From Homalodisca vitripennis (Eukaryota; Arthropoda; Insecta; Hemiptera; Cicadellidae), in contig NC_060213.1 in NCBI RefSeq assembly GCF_021130785.1, forward strand, positions 101,689,501 to 101,753,500: a stretch of 64,000 nucleotides of DNA. Direction: 5' to 3'. A model generated the notes under the pieces. The model was not told the DNA's origin and ran no database searches. It saw only the letters and a program-made list of their open reading frames with translations. A program made the translations under genes and the position numbers. This document shows, in pieces, positions 50,629 through 63,910 of the stretch (its first letter is position 1; each line of letters starts with the position of its first letter).

Positions 50629-53600
50629 ACAAAGTAATAGATTTAGTGGCAAATTTATTACCTACTTCCAAATAGAGAGTCTACCACCATCAATGAACTC
50701 TAACTAGCCTACCCAACAGAACATAAAGTAGGTCTTACTAACTAAACCAACAAGTAACCTTATTATGTATTTTTTTATATCACATGTTAAAATACCATAT
50801 AGCTCTACTCATTATTAAATTGTAACAGTATTAATGTGTACATTGTTTATTCTACGGTATTCTCGTTGCCATCATAACTAGCCATAAGATCAACACAAAA
50901 ATGTTTGATAACACGCATCCAAATCTCATGAAGTGACATGCATGAAACTCAGAAATACCTAAACTGAAATGAAACTTCTTGCAAAATTTCAAATATAAAG
51001 GTCAGTTCAGTTTCGCCGATAAATTTTGACGGCCCTACTAAATGACAGACTTTGTTAATGCTCAACCAACTTATTTACGTACATTTATATAATTATATGT
51101 ATTTAAAATGATTTAAATTCTAACGAACATGGTTAAAGTCATTGTGGTGTTTGTAAAATATGTATGCATTCACATAATTTAACTCAAATCCTAATGTGAA
51201 CAATAATTAATTACCTCACATTGATGCATATAGAATTTACTAGGTAACTCTCATCATTAATACAAACATAGGTCCAAAAGTCTGCATTAATTTGGGAACA
51301 GTATAACACTGCAGGGAATCTTTAATAAAGTTCACTTTGCTAAAGACTTCTCTTTGTTATAGTTAATCCCATTTATAACTAATGTACGTCCTAATGAGGA
51401 AGACTTTTCTGGTTATCAGACATTTATAAATATTGTCTCATACATTCCATAGTTTAAGTCATGTTAAATTAAACAAACATAATTTATTCATAGGGTTTAA
51501 ATTAATAAAAACGTACCTGTTACTAAATTTTTTGTTAAGTTAAAAAATGTTCATGGTATCAATCGTAGTTACCGAATTTTTTTATGTATTTAATTGAAAA
51601 TCTTTAAAATAGTGGTAAAAAAAGGCGCATTTCAGGCAATATTGAGCTTTTTATGGAGCATATTGCAAAAGGTTTTTCATATGAAATATTCAATCTGTTT
51701 ACTGCCAAGAAAAATAACTGTTGTTTCGTTTGTATGGCCATTTATTTACAAAGATATATAATATATGGGAAGAAAATTAACTTTGTTTCATACTTGAAGT
51801 TACACTTAATATCTCAGATCAATCATAAGAATTATCTTTCAAAGCATGAAATTATTTTGCTGGTTTTTTACTCTTAATTAATTTTTTGATGTTTTAAATA
51901 CAGTCAGCAAAGTATGTCCAAACTTAAGCTCTAGTCAAGACTAGATGTTAATAATTGGAAAACCTGTTAAAATAGAAAAAGGTAAAATATTTAATGACAA
52001 ATTTATAAAAATTGTAAAAGCGTATTTTAGAGCTACGATAATTCCACAAAAAAGTGTATTGTAGCTTAATAATTTATTTTAAATAAGGAAAGACGACGTA
52101 ATATAATGTTCTTCAAATTGTTATTTAACACCTTTTTTTACTTTTTCAGCCTTAAATGTGTACACATGGGTGACCAGAGATAGCGTGATAATTTGCTAAG
52201 GCGACATACCTGCACTTAAATGGAGGTCAAGAGATTATACAAGCAGTATTTCCTACTTTGGACCTGTATACAATATAGTCCGGCAATCTTAGACTCTTTG
52301 GCCGTATGATAGGCTTATACAAACATTCATATTCTTTGGAATGAGTCCAAGGATATTGATTGAGATGTAAAAATCACTTAACATAAACTCCTGTATCATT
52401 GTATTTTGGTACTGGTATGAATGAAGAAGAGCCTGACAGTAACGTGGAGAAACAATCCCAACACACGTACCGCTCGCTCTAAGCACAGGGGGATAATAAA
52501 ACCTGTTACATTAAGGTTGTGTGATCTTCGTTGTGTGGGCGTTCACCGCAGTATATGAGATATAAAGCTTTTTACAAACTGTCTCTATTTAATATAAAGG
52601 TAAAAATACTGGTAAATTTAACAGAATAAATCATAAATATTGCAATAATATAACGTATTGGAGCTGGCCTTAAAAGATTATAATCTATTCATATATATTA
52701 TTGTTTTCAAAATAATTTCACTCGTATGGATCATGAATACTATTAATGTAGAAAATCGTCTTGTATAAGTGTCATTAGTGACAGACTCAATTCTATGATA
52801 TACAAAAGAGTTATTACTCAACCGTCATTTAAAGTTGCAAAATTAACAACTACGTTAAAAGTTACACGGCTGTGGAGGACTACCGTGTACTCGCCAGTCC
52901 TCAGGCCACCGTAGTGCCCTAATTAACAATGGAGGGAACAAAGAAACAGCGGGAGTTTTAGAGGAAATCAAACGACGCGATGTTACTTGAGCTGGGCGGG
53001 GATTTAATTGTGCCATGTTGACGTACGGAAGATAGGTTAATTACGGGTGATCCGCATTGTGACCTTACACTACCCCTCCCCCACCCAGATGTGTACGAGT
53101 ACCATAGGGCTACTTGAAGAATCTCTTCACCTGTCTTTATATTTGTTACTGGGTCAATCAGGTCGGGAATATTTACCTATCGACCTGTCACGGGTATCCC
53201 ACCAATTTGTAAGTAACTTAATTATTTTATTTTTGTTCTCAAACATGATTTGTTTTTGTTGTGATGTCCTACAAAATTGTCATAACCTCCCGTGGAATCG
53301 AACCTGTGAACTCCCAATTAGAAAGGTGCAGACCCAATACCCCTACGCAACGGTGAGGGGCATTTTTGAGTTTTGTGCTACCTCACACATATTGCGTTAG
53401 AATATTCAACAGCACTGAGGATTGGGTTCGTGTTGTATAGTTAAATCTGACTTTAACATTTGGCAATATTCAAATTTCACACTTCTATTGATTTTCTTTT
53501 CTACTATATCTCCATTCATACCTCAGATCGTTTACTCAAAGGACTGATGTATTGTGTGACATCCATTGTGCTCTGTAATAGGATGCATTCATATATTTTC

Positions 53601-54440
53601 TGGTCTTTCAGTATCTCTTTAAGATCTTTGAGAATAATGTTATGTTTTACTTTAAAATTTCATCCCTTTAGTCATACGTATTTCTCTATACATAGTTATT
53701 TCCAATTATAAATCTATATACTATTCCTAAAAATGTATTTTTATTTGTGTATACAAATATATAGTGTAATGATAAAGTATAACACATATTTACTGTACAT
53801 ATCATATTATGCAAGGATTTTAATGTACAATATTATTTTATCTACTATCTACAAAATTGTAATATATTTCGCAATAAACACTAAAGTTGAGTATTTTGTT
53901 ACGTTGTTATGATTATAACCTAAATAACTAATGAAAGCCTTCCTATTGAAATATGCATTTTTTACTCATAACCGTTAACTTATAGCCTACTAATATTTGA
54001 AGGAGTCAATAGTTTTAGATGGAATAAAATACGTAGTAAACGCTAAAGAGAGGTAACGTTAACTTAGAATAAAACATCAGCATTTAATTTTAAATTTAAT
54101 TATTACAGCTTATACTCAATCTATGGTTTAATAAAAAAAGGTATTTTCAGCTAGTTATTTGTTATATGTACCGGTATTCTTAAAATCTTTTTTGATGAAT
54201 TTAATTATTTGCATTAATCATGGTGTATTTCTAGCACTCACAAATTATTCAGTAAAAACACATATACAATTTTTTTCATTAATATTGAACAAACTAAGTT
54301 AAATAAAATATGCAAAATGATCAGTAATGATCACTGTATTCGCCGAATGAGAATTTGTTACATAGAAATTACTTCAATGTTACTACGGTTCATCTCAGCA
54401 AACACAGAAGTAAATGGTAATGAAAAGAGTAGTTTCCAGA
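50629..54440 (+). repeat. Array module M5, forward copy 3
   Basis: Matches the right arm except for loss of about 850 bp at 52,638 (counterpart of 15,000-15,845), joined inside 'aatcataaatattgcaat'. There is no foldback element and no long AT run. Confidence 0.85.
53285..53360 (-). repeat. tRNA-derived SINE head
   Basis: Minus-strand copy with an intact B box (ggaatcgaacc at about 53,294-53,304). The C run upstream is interrupted here (cccctcccccaccc). Confidence 0.55.
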
Positions 54441-55306
54441 TGAAAGAAGAGTAATAATGACCAGCAGAATCCGATTAATGTCGCTGATTGCGGCTTTAAT
54501 GGCGTCACTTCTGTCTGTCACTCTTTTAAAACCGTTTATTTTTATTTGATACACTTAAAGTATATAAATAAATAAAGCGGACATTTGTAACTATTAATTA
54601 ACATCGTACATGATACGTAAAAGGTGCGCTCTCTTCTATGACCAATGATTTAAACTATTTCGATTTTTTTATTAATTCCTAGGTCGAATATTCCAACTTT
54701 AATGCGGATATAATTTATATTTTTATTTAATTAGCTGAGCTTTGCTACAGCTTATCACTCGAGGGGGTGTACAAAGTTAATTACTATCAGTCCGTCCGCA
54801 CGATATTTCCAAATTAAACTAAGCTTTAGATTTAAAACTTTGCATGAAACTTCATTTCTTAATTTGTTAAATTGAGTTCGATGATGAGATGCGTCATATA
54901 ATAGTATTTGGCTGAGCGTTACCATTTTCCAAGTAGACCTTATGTGTGTTTGTGTGTATGACATAAAGAAATCGCAGGGTTAATAAATAGTTTATGAAGA
55001 ACTAAGTACAATTAAAGAAGTTGTTAACGTGTGACACAGTAACAGATGTGGCCTCATTGTCGGAATAAATTGGCCTGTAATCTTAAAAGTTTGCTTGCAT
55101 TGCGAAGCTTGTTACGCTACATGAACTGTGGTATCTTCTACTTGGTATAAACCACAGTTGGCTGAGCGTTGCCGAATCCGACCACTCCATGATTGGAACA
55201 AATTTTACTTCAGTTTGGCCGTCTGTCTACACGATATCTCAAAACACACTGACGAATGGACTCGAAATTTTAAATTAGGCTTCAATTCTTCATAGGTTAC
55301 ACACAG

Positions 55307-55398
55307 TTGTGTACTTTTTGATGTTCAAACCATTGAGATAATAAGGGAATCTGTGGTTTTGAATGACGTTATGAGGAATATGCGTGGAAAACGAACCG
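55307..55398 (+). pseudogene. Exon-like 92-nt block in M6, copy 3
   Basis: Open in the same frame as its sisters. The segment TIEFVRES reads TIEIIRES here (gagataataagg for gaattcgtaagg). Confidence 0.25.
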
Positions 55399-55848
55399 GT
55401 GAGTAACAGTGATCGTGAGGAGGAAAGTACGCACCGTAACCTATTGACGCACCAGCGAGCTGCTACTTCTACCACTGCGCTACCATATCTTTCTCAACGG
55501 TAAACACGCTGTTGTTATAATAGCCTTCTGCCTTCACCTCAGTACTGCACGGTCTCCAATACCAAGGCGGTGCCTTGTCTACAGTAGCAGTGTCATGGCG
55601 AGTGTAGAGCTTATGTCCGGTATAACACTCGACTCCTGTGCACTCTCAGCGTGGAGATCCGTCCCATGACATGAGAAGCCTTCAGTGACACTGCCTCCAT
55701 TGACGGCGTATATAGTGATGTACAGTTGGCACTTACTACGTCGCCTAGCATAAACCTTTGTGTAAATGTAGACAGCATTAGTTGTAGATTTAGTCACAAT
55801 AACGATAGTAGCGGTAATGGGTCTGGTGTGAACTTTATTTTTGTCACT

Positions 55849-56320
55849 AACCAATGCAACAGAAAAAAAGTCGTATTGTATTATTGGGACTCAGTCAGTC
55901 TGGATTCTTGGCTGCAGCGATTGATGCGTATAATGCAATTCTTGTTTTAAGTTGCTGCTTTTTGGAGAGACGAATTCTTATATCTTCAATCAAACTAATT
56001 GGGTTATTTAGAGTTTTAATGAAACAAATTACATTGTATTTATTGGAGGCACCAATACTACCTCTTCTGCTCATTGTTTGCATATTAGAAACCAGTTATC
56101 TCAACTGTTTAGAACGTCACAGCGAGACTCATTATAACAGATATCTCTCTGCTAGTTATCACCAATCAGTTCATTCAGTTTAAAGAAACGAATATGTCAC
56201 TGATTCAATGAGCCCATTGTCATGGTGTACCTTATATTTTTATTAACATCTTTCTCCGACCAAAGCATTACGTAAAACGTGAACGCCATTTGAATTCTGT
56301 TGGTAGATTTATTTTTAATT
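55849..56320 (+). pseudogene. Frameshifted SGNH/GDSL-esterase-like domain, copy 3
   Basis: An extra A near 55,868 shifts the frame before block I (IVLLGLSQSGF). Block III is best kept here: DYIVFIGGTNTTSS, close to the canonical GGTND. Block V reads KHYVKRERHLNSVGRF near 56,263-56,310. The pieces lie in the same order and spacing as in the other two copies. Confidence 0.65.
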
Positions 56321-57189
56321 TTAATTTTAAGCGGCTGGCTAAATAGCATAATTGTGTGTGTGTAACGCAAAATGTAATACAAAAAATGCCCCATGGTGAC
56401 ATGTGCAAGTGTGGATTTAAACTAAACGTCATTACAATGTTCTTACTTCAGGTAGTCATCTGGTACCTGATAACCTATCACTGTCAAACTGCACACCAAA
56501 AAGTAGACAGTTAGTAATATTTGTGTCATATACCATAATGCCTTAAGTACAAACAAAAAGACAGATTCTATAAGAGATATTTATATGAGACTAAATATGA
56601 TTTCTTTTCTGTATATGAGATATGGCACAATAAGTTTAACTTGCACCAGAATAAACTTTGCCAGCTACAATATTGCTAGTGCGGTCTGTAGAAGGTTGCA
56701 CATGTAGGCAAGGTGGCAGTATATTCTAAATACATCTGAATAAAAGTTAACAAAATGTTGTATCCTCAGAAATATATCTTCAGTGAGCGTGTATTTCAAT
56801 ACCACACAATACCCTTTGGTCGTCTGGTTGTTTGCCTTTGGTTTGTGTAGTGCTGATATATATAGCCAGCATTTAAGTGTTACTCCAGTAGCCTAGTTTT
56901 ATAACTGGGCGAAGTTTTTCAATAATTAAATATTAATTTATAATTGAGCTTAGTAATTTTAGCATTATACATGATATAATTCATGTATAATCAGAATAAT
57001 TCTATAAATGGTTTCACTTAAGTCAGCGTGTTTACTTTATTGTTGAATAATCACACACCATCAAACCACTGCACCGTAGAGTAGAGGATCCATGCTTGAA
57101 AGTTGTAAAGCCACAGCCTTTTGAATTTAACTGCTAGAATGTTATATATACTATATGAATGCTGCATTTAACTAGCGCATATTTATTAA

Positions 57190-57230
57190 TAATGAATGCC
57201 GGAAAAAATTAACCTGATGATCGTTTTATG

Positions 57231-57297
<67 letters not shown>

Positions 57298-57356
57298 GTA
57301 ATATATATACATACATAAAACAATCATCAGGTTTAATTTTTTTCCGGCATTCATTA
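57190..57356. repeat. AT microsatellite inside a palindrome, M6 copy 3
   Basis: Arms of about 50 bp (57,190-57,240 and 57,303-57,356; aatgaatgccgg / ccggcattcatt at the outer ends) surround about 30 AT repeats. In the sister copies the arm sequence occurs only once, to the left of the AT run, so here the left flank was copied back inverted on the right. Confidence 0.9.
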
Positions 57357-59195
57357 TATATATACATAATCATATATATACATACATATAACCTCGTGCT
57401 GCCTCGATTTTCCTTTTTTATTTTTCGATGTAAAAAATGGCTCAAAATAAAAACAATTGTGCCCTTGTTGTCTCAGGGTAGTCAAGAATGTGATAGAGCC
57501 TGTTCTCGATGGTTTACCCTGATTGCGTGCGCTAGAGTTACACTGGATATAAGACTTATGATAATTATACTATTACAAAAATAATATTGTGAACGAATTA
57601 AATTTACCACTTTTAATACATTTAATGGACGGCACTGTTAATTTAGCCCAGGAACGTAACTGCTCTTAAATTTAGATTTGCTGGGCCCAAGAACAAACAG
57701 CATAGATTAAATTAAAGGAATCGTTTACTGAAATCCGAGGCAAACTTTAACCAAATATATAGTCAGAGAATTCCAAGGATATAATTTTGAATCCACAGAT
57801 CATAAATTCAGGTCATGCCACGTCATATTTTCATGATACCTGAATCTTTAAGCACAGAGCAAGATAACACGGATAATCCGTAATATCATTGCAGCATCTT
57901 CTTCAGCTGATCTTCCCAGATATGAAGTTCGAATTGTTTATCGTTTTGCAGGAGCCTTGATCGTGGCATCTAAAATAGGTTTTGGCGTTTTGTGAGAACG
58001 TCTTAAAACTAATCAAGAATCTGGATAAGATGAAAGTAGCTGAGGATGACTTAATGAAAGTTCAATGCCGATCATTCGCATCCCTCAAGAGCTTAAGTTC
58101 CCTAACAATCTTGCTTAAAGAACTACTTAACCACGCCAAAAACGAATACATATTACCTGAAAAACGTTTAAATTATAGGACCAGAATGTAATCGACTGAA
58201 AGGTATGCTTCTATATGTTAAAATTGCACTGGCATCTTGTACTTGTGGTCTGGTTTTGTTTGATGATACTAATCTTGGCACATCTTCTATCAGATTGTTT
58301 TAACAACATGAATAATATGTACGATCCCTTTTGCAAGGAGTTGCTGTCTGCAACACTACGCCACACTCGTATGAAAATGAACTTCAGAGGTTCCAGGATT
58401 AGTTCTTGGGAATGGGCGGCGTTAGGCTTGAGTCGGACTACCAAGCACTCCCTAACGAGATGTTTGGTACTCTGCTTTCACCCCTTCCTCTTGGTGTTTT
58501 GAGAAGCATAAAGGATGTCTCTTTTGTAAAAACTCCTGAAATACTGCCTCCTCATACACCAGGTTTTCTTACGCTGCTCACGATATTTAGAGAGCTGTTC
58601 CGTCAATAACATCTTCAGACTTACTAATAGGCTAACTCTTCAATGGAGTGAATACAGATCTGGGCAATCTGGTGGCACCTTTTCTCGATTTATTTTCCAG
58701 GCATATTTCAGGTCTTTCATGACATTAGTGATCTCTGAATAAAAAAAGAAACCTTTATTTCGTAGTATATTCTGTTAGTCTATATGCAGAAATGTTGAGT
58801 CAGATTTATGTTGAGTTATTATAACAATTAAAATACTATTGTTTTATCACACAGTTGATATTTAGGACTTTTTCAAACAATATTAAAAATGTTATATTCT
58901 AAAGTTAATATTGATAATGGTGAACCTTATTTGTAAATATAATTATGTTTTTAATATACAAACTGCCTTTGTAAATCCTCCAGGCCTCATTAAATTATAT
59001 TATAATTTATATAACTCTATTGGAAAAAATATAATCCCTTACATTACACTAAAACATATTGCAAGTAATGACGAATTAAATGTAATGTGGAAGTATAACA
59101 GTTTAGGCTATTACTAACTAGATAGGAGTATCACTAACCACGTTTCACTTAAGGGACTTCGCTCGGATTTCAGGTACCATCTATACTGTCTATAT

Positions 59196-62100
59196 GACGA
59201 AAAGCCTGACATTAACGTGGAGGAACAATCCCAACACACGTACCGCTCTAAGCACAGGGGGATAATAAAACCTGTTGCACACAGATCTTCACTGTTTGAG
59301 CATTTACTACAGTATGTGGGATATAGAGCTTTTTACTAATGGTCTCTGTTTAATAAATGTACAAATACTGATAAAATAAATGAAAAAATAAATAAATAGC
59401 TTAACACACTAGCCAAGCATGTCATTCATCAAAATAAGTATTGCGAACTTTTGTTCAAATAGTAATATAATTTTAAGTTTGACATTAATTGGAATGGATT
59501 TAGGCTTAGATTTTGTGTTGATATAGATGAAAGCATATGTTATCTCTTACTGTATGTAAAAATTCAAATAAAATGTATTATGTAATAGATAGAGGATACA
59601 GACGAGCCGAGCCGTTTTCTTACTATTTTGGTACCATATATGACTAGACCAACTTAGCGTTGTATTTGAACAAATAAAACCATACGTCTTGATTATAATT
59701 TTAACTTCAGTCATTAAGCGTTGAAATAGATTCCCCAAGTTTAAATAATGCATGAGTTTAAAGCACACACAATAAAGTTTAAAACTAAATATATTAAAAC
59801 TAAATAGTTAAAAACTTAAACTTGTAATATAATCGCAATATAATTAAAAGCCATACACAACCAAAGAGGAGCCTAAAGGAGTTTGCCCTTTTACTCAAGA
59901 TTGTAATTTAGAGATAACAGATTTAATGATTGAGGATGCTAGAGTGTTTAGTGAAATTTACTCTTCGCAACCATAGGATGTCAAAATGTTTGTTTCACCA
60001 GTTACTGGTATATACCAGTTTCACTGTATAATGTTTGACATAAAATAGCATTTAACTTTTCCAGATAAACGATGGTTTTTCAGTCTAAACATCAGAGTTT
60101 GTGAACGTGCATTCAAGAATTTCACAACATGTTGCTTAACATCAATGCCTTGGAAAAAGCATAAAAATATAAACATAAAATTTGCAATATACAAAGTATT
60201 AAAGCTGCTCCTTAAACTGGCTAAAGCTTTTTACGTATTTTTTACTGACTGAAATTTTTCTAAAAAGAAAGGGATAGAACTAAATTTTGGAAATCGTGTC
60301 GTATAATATTCATTAGTGACCAATATTTTAGTTGCCAATTTACAACTACATTAAAAAGTACAGGGATGCGGAGGGATATCTTTACCAATCTCCAGGCCAC
60401 CGTAGTGCTCTAATTAGCAATGGACAGAACAACGAGACAACGAGAGTTGTAGAGGAACAAAAAGAAACGACTCTACGACACCCAGGATCTAATTGTGCCA
60501 TGTTGACGTACGGAAGTTTAATTATGTTTGACTCGTAGTATGACCTCCTTCTCCCCCTCCACTCATGTTTACGAGCATTACGGGGTCACATGGAGGGTCA
60601 CTTGTCCTGTCGTTATATTTGGTACGTGGTCACTCAGGACGTGAATAACTAACTACAGGACTGTTACGGGTATACCGATAGTTACTGGTTTGATACGACA
60701 AATATGTACTGATATCAGATTTAAAGCGATTATTTAAATGAAAGAGGTATTATAAAGAATTATAGTTATAAAAAGTACTAATTCCAAACCCATTCACATA
60801 ACTCTCATGACCTCCCTGGTAATCTAAGCCTTTAACCTTTTATTTAGAGAGTCTCAGCCTTACCCCTACGTCGCGGTGAAGGTTATTTAAAGTTTTCTGC
60901 TGCCTTACACCTATTGTATTATCATATTCAACAATACTTAGGCGTGGCTTCATCTTGTTTATTTTAAATAAACCGAGTTTTACTTTTGGCGTTATTCAAA
61001 TTTCACGCCTCCATTGGCAGAAATTGGTTTTCTTTGCAATATCTCCGCTCATACCTCAGTTCCCTTATTCAGGGAATGGTGTGTTATGTGACACCCATTG
61101 TGCTCTTTGATAGTGTGAATTCACATATTTTCTGGTCTTTCAATACCCTTTTGACATCTTACGGAATAATAATATTTTCTCGTTTTACCCTTTTCCAAAT
61201 TCAATCAGTTTAATTTTCTGGTTCTTTAAGGTATTTATTTATACATTGTTATTTCGTTTGATATAGAATAATGCTTATAAGAAGTAAACGTGTATAATCT
61301 GTTTCCTAATATTGACCACCTATTTTGTATTTTATTTTAAACAGATTATTACATGATGTGAATGGTAATATGTTTTTAAAGTTACAATGGATTAAGATCT
61401 CAGTAAATATTTGAAGATTTATCGAACTATAATACTTATCTTTGAAAATTCCGTCATGGTTTGGATTTATGAATAGGAAAAATAAATGCATTATGTGGTG
61501 CTAATGGGCTCAGATTTAAAAATTTTCTTAACAAGCAAGAATAGTGAGTTGGATTAGAATAAAAAATATCGTAGTAACCACCAATGCGTGAAAGGAAAGC
61601 AAGTTCGAATATACGATTTGAATATACTTTCAAAGTATGATTTCATTTGCTTAGTCTTTATTAGTTGGTTACTATATGACATGAGGTAATTATCCATCAC
61701 ATTACACTAATTATAACTAAATTGCTACATATTCTTCTACAAAATTTATAATATTCTTTTAATTTTTATAATATTTCATATAAAGAGTAATCATAAAGTA
61801 TATGCATGTCCTACTATACAAGTAATTAAATCCAATAACTTAAATTATACGTTAAAAACTAAATTATAATAGGGTATATTTGGAAATAAATAAAAAATTA
61901 ATTGTGGATTGAAATAAAAAATTTGTTTCATTACCTTCTCACAACGTCATTTAATAGTCAATTAGTATTTAAAGTTGTTATAAATTAGATCTGTTGTTGA
62001 ATTAAATTAAGTTATACGTTAAGGTTTAACATCAGGCAGTTATAGTTTTTAAACAAATCAGTATTTGGTCTTAAATTAAATATTACAGTTTCTCCTAATA

Positions 62101-63805
62101 TACCTGTATGTTGAGTAATTTAAAAAGGGTTATTAGTCAGTTATTTATTACATGTATTCTAATCCTTCTTGACAAATTTATTTATGGAATATTTTCATCC
62201 CTTACTTCCTGTTTAAAACATGCACAAGACGATTTATTCAAGTAAAAAAACAAAGCAGTTAAAAAAGAGACAACATGAAATGAGAACTGCATTAGCTGAA
62301 CGAGCATTTGTTACACAGAAAGCTCTTCAGTGTTACTACGGTTCACAATATGTAACACAGAAGTGAATGGTAATGAAAAGAGTAGTTTCCAGATGAAAGA
62401 AGAGCAATAATTACCAGCAGAATCCATTTAATGACTTTTAATGGTGTCACTTCTCCCTGAAACTCTTATAAAATCGTTTCCGTTTATATGATACACTTAA
62501 AGTACATAAATACGTTAAGTGCGTTCATGCAAGTTTTAATTAACACGATTCAAGCTAATTACATCGTGTGCTGTCTAGTAGGAATAATGAGCTAGTTTTT
62601 TTTCTTTCAAATTAGTAATTTATTTCATTTTACGAATAATGTAATATTTCGTCTATAATTCATATTTAAATTTGTTGGCTAAGCGTTATCACTCGAGAAT
62701 CTGGAAAGTTTTCATTTCTGACTATTTTTATGTCTATCTGTCCGAGTATGTATAGGATATCTCGAGGAAAAACTTGAAATATCTCATTAAATCTCATGTC
62801 TACATATGTTACATTGAATTTGATATCAGTGTGTGTGTCATTGAAGGGAACTTGGCTGAGCGTTAGCCAGCACGTTTACATTGGTACAAGGAATAACCAT
62901 AATTGGAGTATTGGAGGACACTAACACTTGGGAGCTGGATAAATCTCAAATATGTTTGACTGCATGATATTAAAAACTTCAAGTATAGGCTCGCAAATGT
63001 TGCATAAAGCTATATTTCTCTATAGACAACATAGAGTTCAATTATAGCTGATGTTCCAGCATGATATTTGTATATCAATGTTTCTATGTGTATCAAGTGT
63101 TTCGGCACCAATATTCTATTTGGTTGGCCGGTGAGTGCAGGCCTATTGTGACCTGCATTCTGTAGTTCAGTTTTAATAACCAATGTATATTTTTCATTAA
63201 GTGCATGTTGTGGAACCTAGTTAATGCACTTCACAACACTTTGGTGTGTTTTGTTTCATTTACAGTCATTTAACCTAGTTTAGGCATTTACCGGAAGAAG
63301 AAATGAGATTGCGAAACTCGAAATGTCGTGTTACTGATTGTATTGGATTGCTAAACGATGTTCGGGAAAATCCTGTTTCCTTCGCAATTTTTCCACCGTC
63401 AAAAACAAACTTCAATGGTATTGGTATTGCATCCCTTGCGAGCGAACCCTAACTTTCTTATCTAAAGAATGAAATGAGCTATTTAATTGGAAATTTGCAT
63501 ATTTTGCTCTCACTCAGTAAAGGTGCCAATTTATTTTTATATCAGTAAGTCTGTCCATCTATATGTTCTACGGGATATTTTTAAAACAAAATGTGATATA
63601 GGCTTACAATTTTGTATGTAAGCTGGTGAGAAAATGACAATGTGTCAGGTTTCACTCGCAGCACATTATAATGTTCAATAAATGCCTGGAAAATTATGAA
63701 AAAATTAAGAATAATAGTTTTTTTATAATACATCACACGAATTTTACCAATTTAAGGTGCATGAGTAAAACACTTCTGTGAAATGTGGTATAAAAAGTCT
63801 GTACT
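59196..63805 (+). repeat. Array module M1, copy 4
   Basis: Full-length M1 without the LTR-like insertion (empty site near 61,358). A degenerate tRNA-like stretch at about 60,805-60,880 (minus) matches the SINE head position of M5, showing that M1 and M5 share it by descent. Confidence 0.85.
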
Positions 63806-63910
63806 TAAATTCTGAACTCCACTAATTTTGTTATATTTACTTGAATTTTGGGTTGGAGATTATTAAGACCAGAAAAATAGAACAGCTGATTTTACAACAA
63901 CAATGCTAAA
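63806..63910 (+). repeat. Remnant of M2/M3 at the array edge
   Basis: Short piece matching about 28,895-28,990 ('gaccagaaaaatagaacagctgatt' type), joined directly to M1. Nearly all of M2 and the start of M3 are missing. Confidence 0.7.

Larger units (their letters stand above)
54441..59195 (+). repeat. Array module M6, copy 3
   Basis: Matches 17,591-22,290 and 37,611-42,370. Lost sequence near 56,830-56,900 and a large palindrome at the AT run set it apart. Confidence 0.85.

Noticed and set aside
53047..53400. 117-codon ORF overlapping the SINE head
   Set aside because: It runs across the C-rich tract and the tRNA-like head of a SINE. Other copies do not keep the frame.
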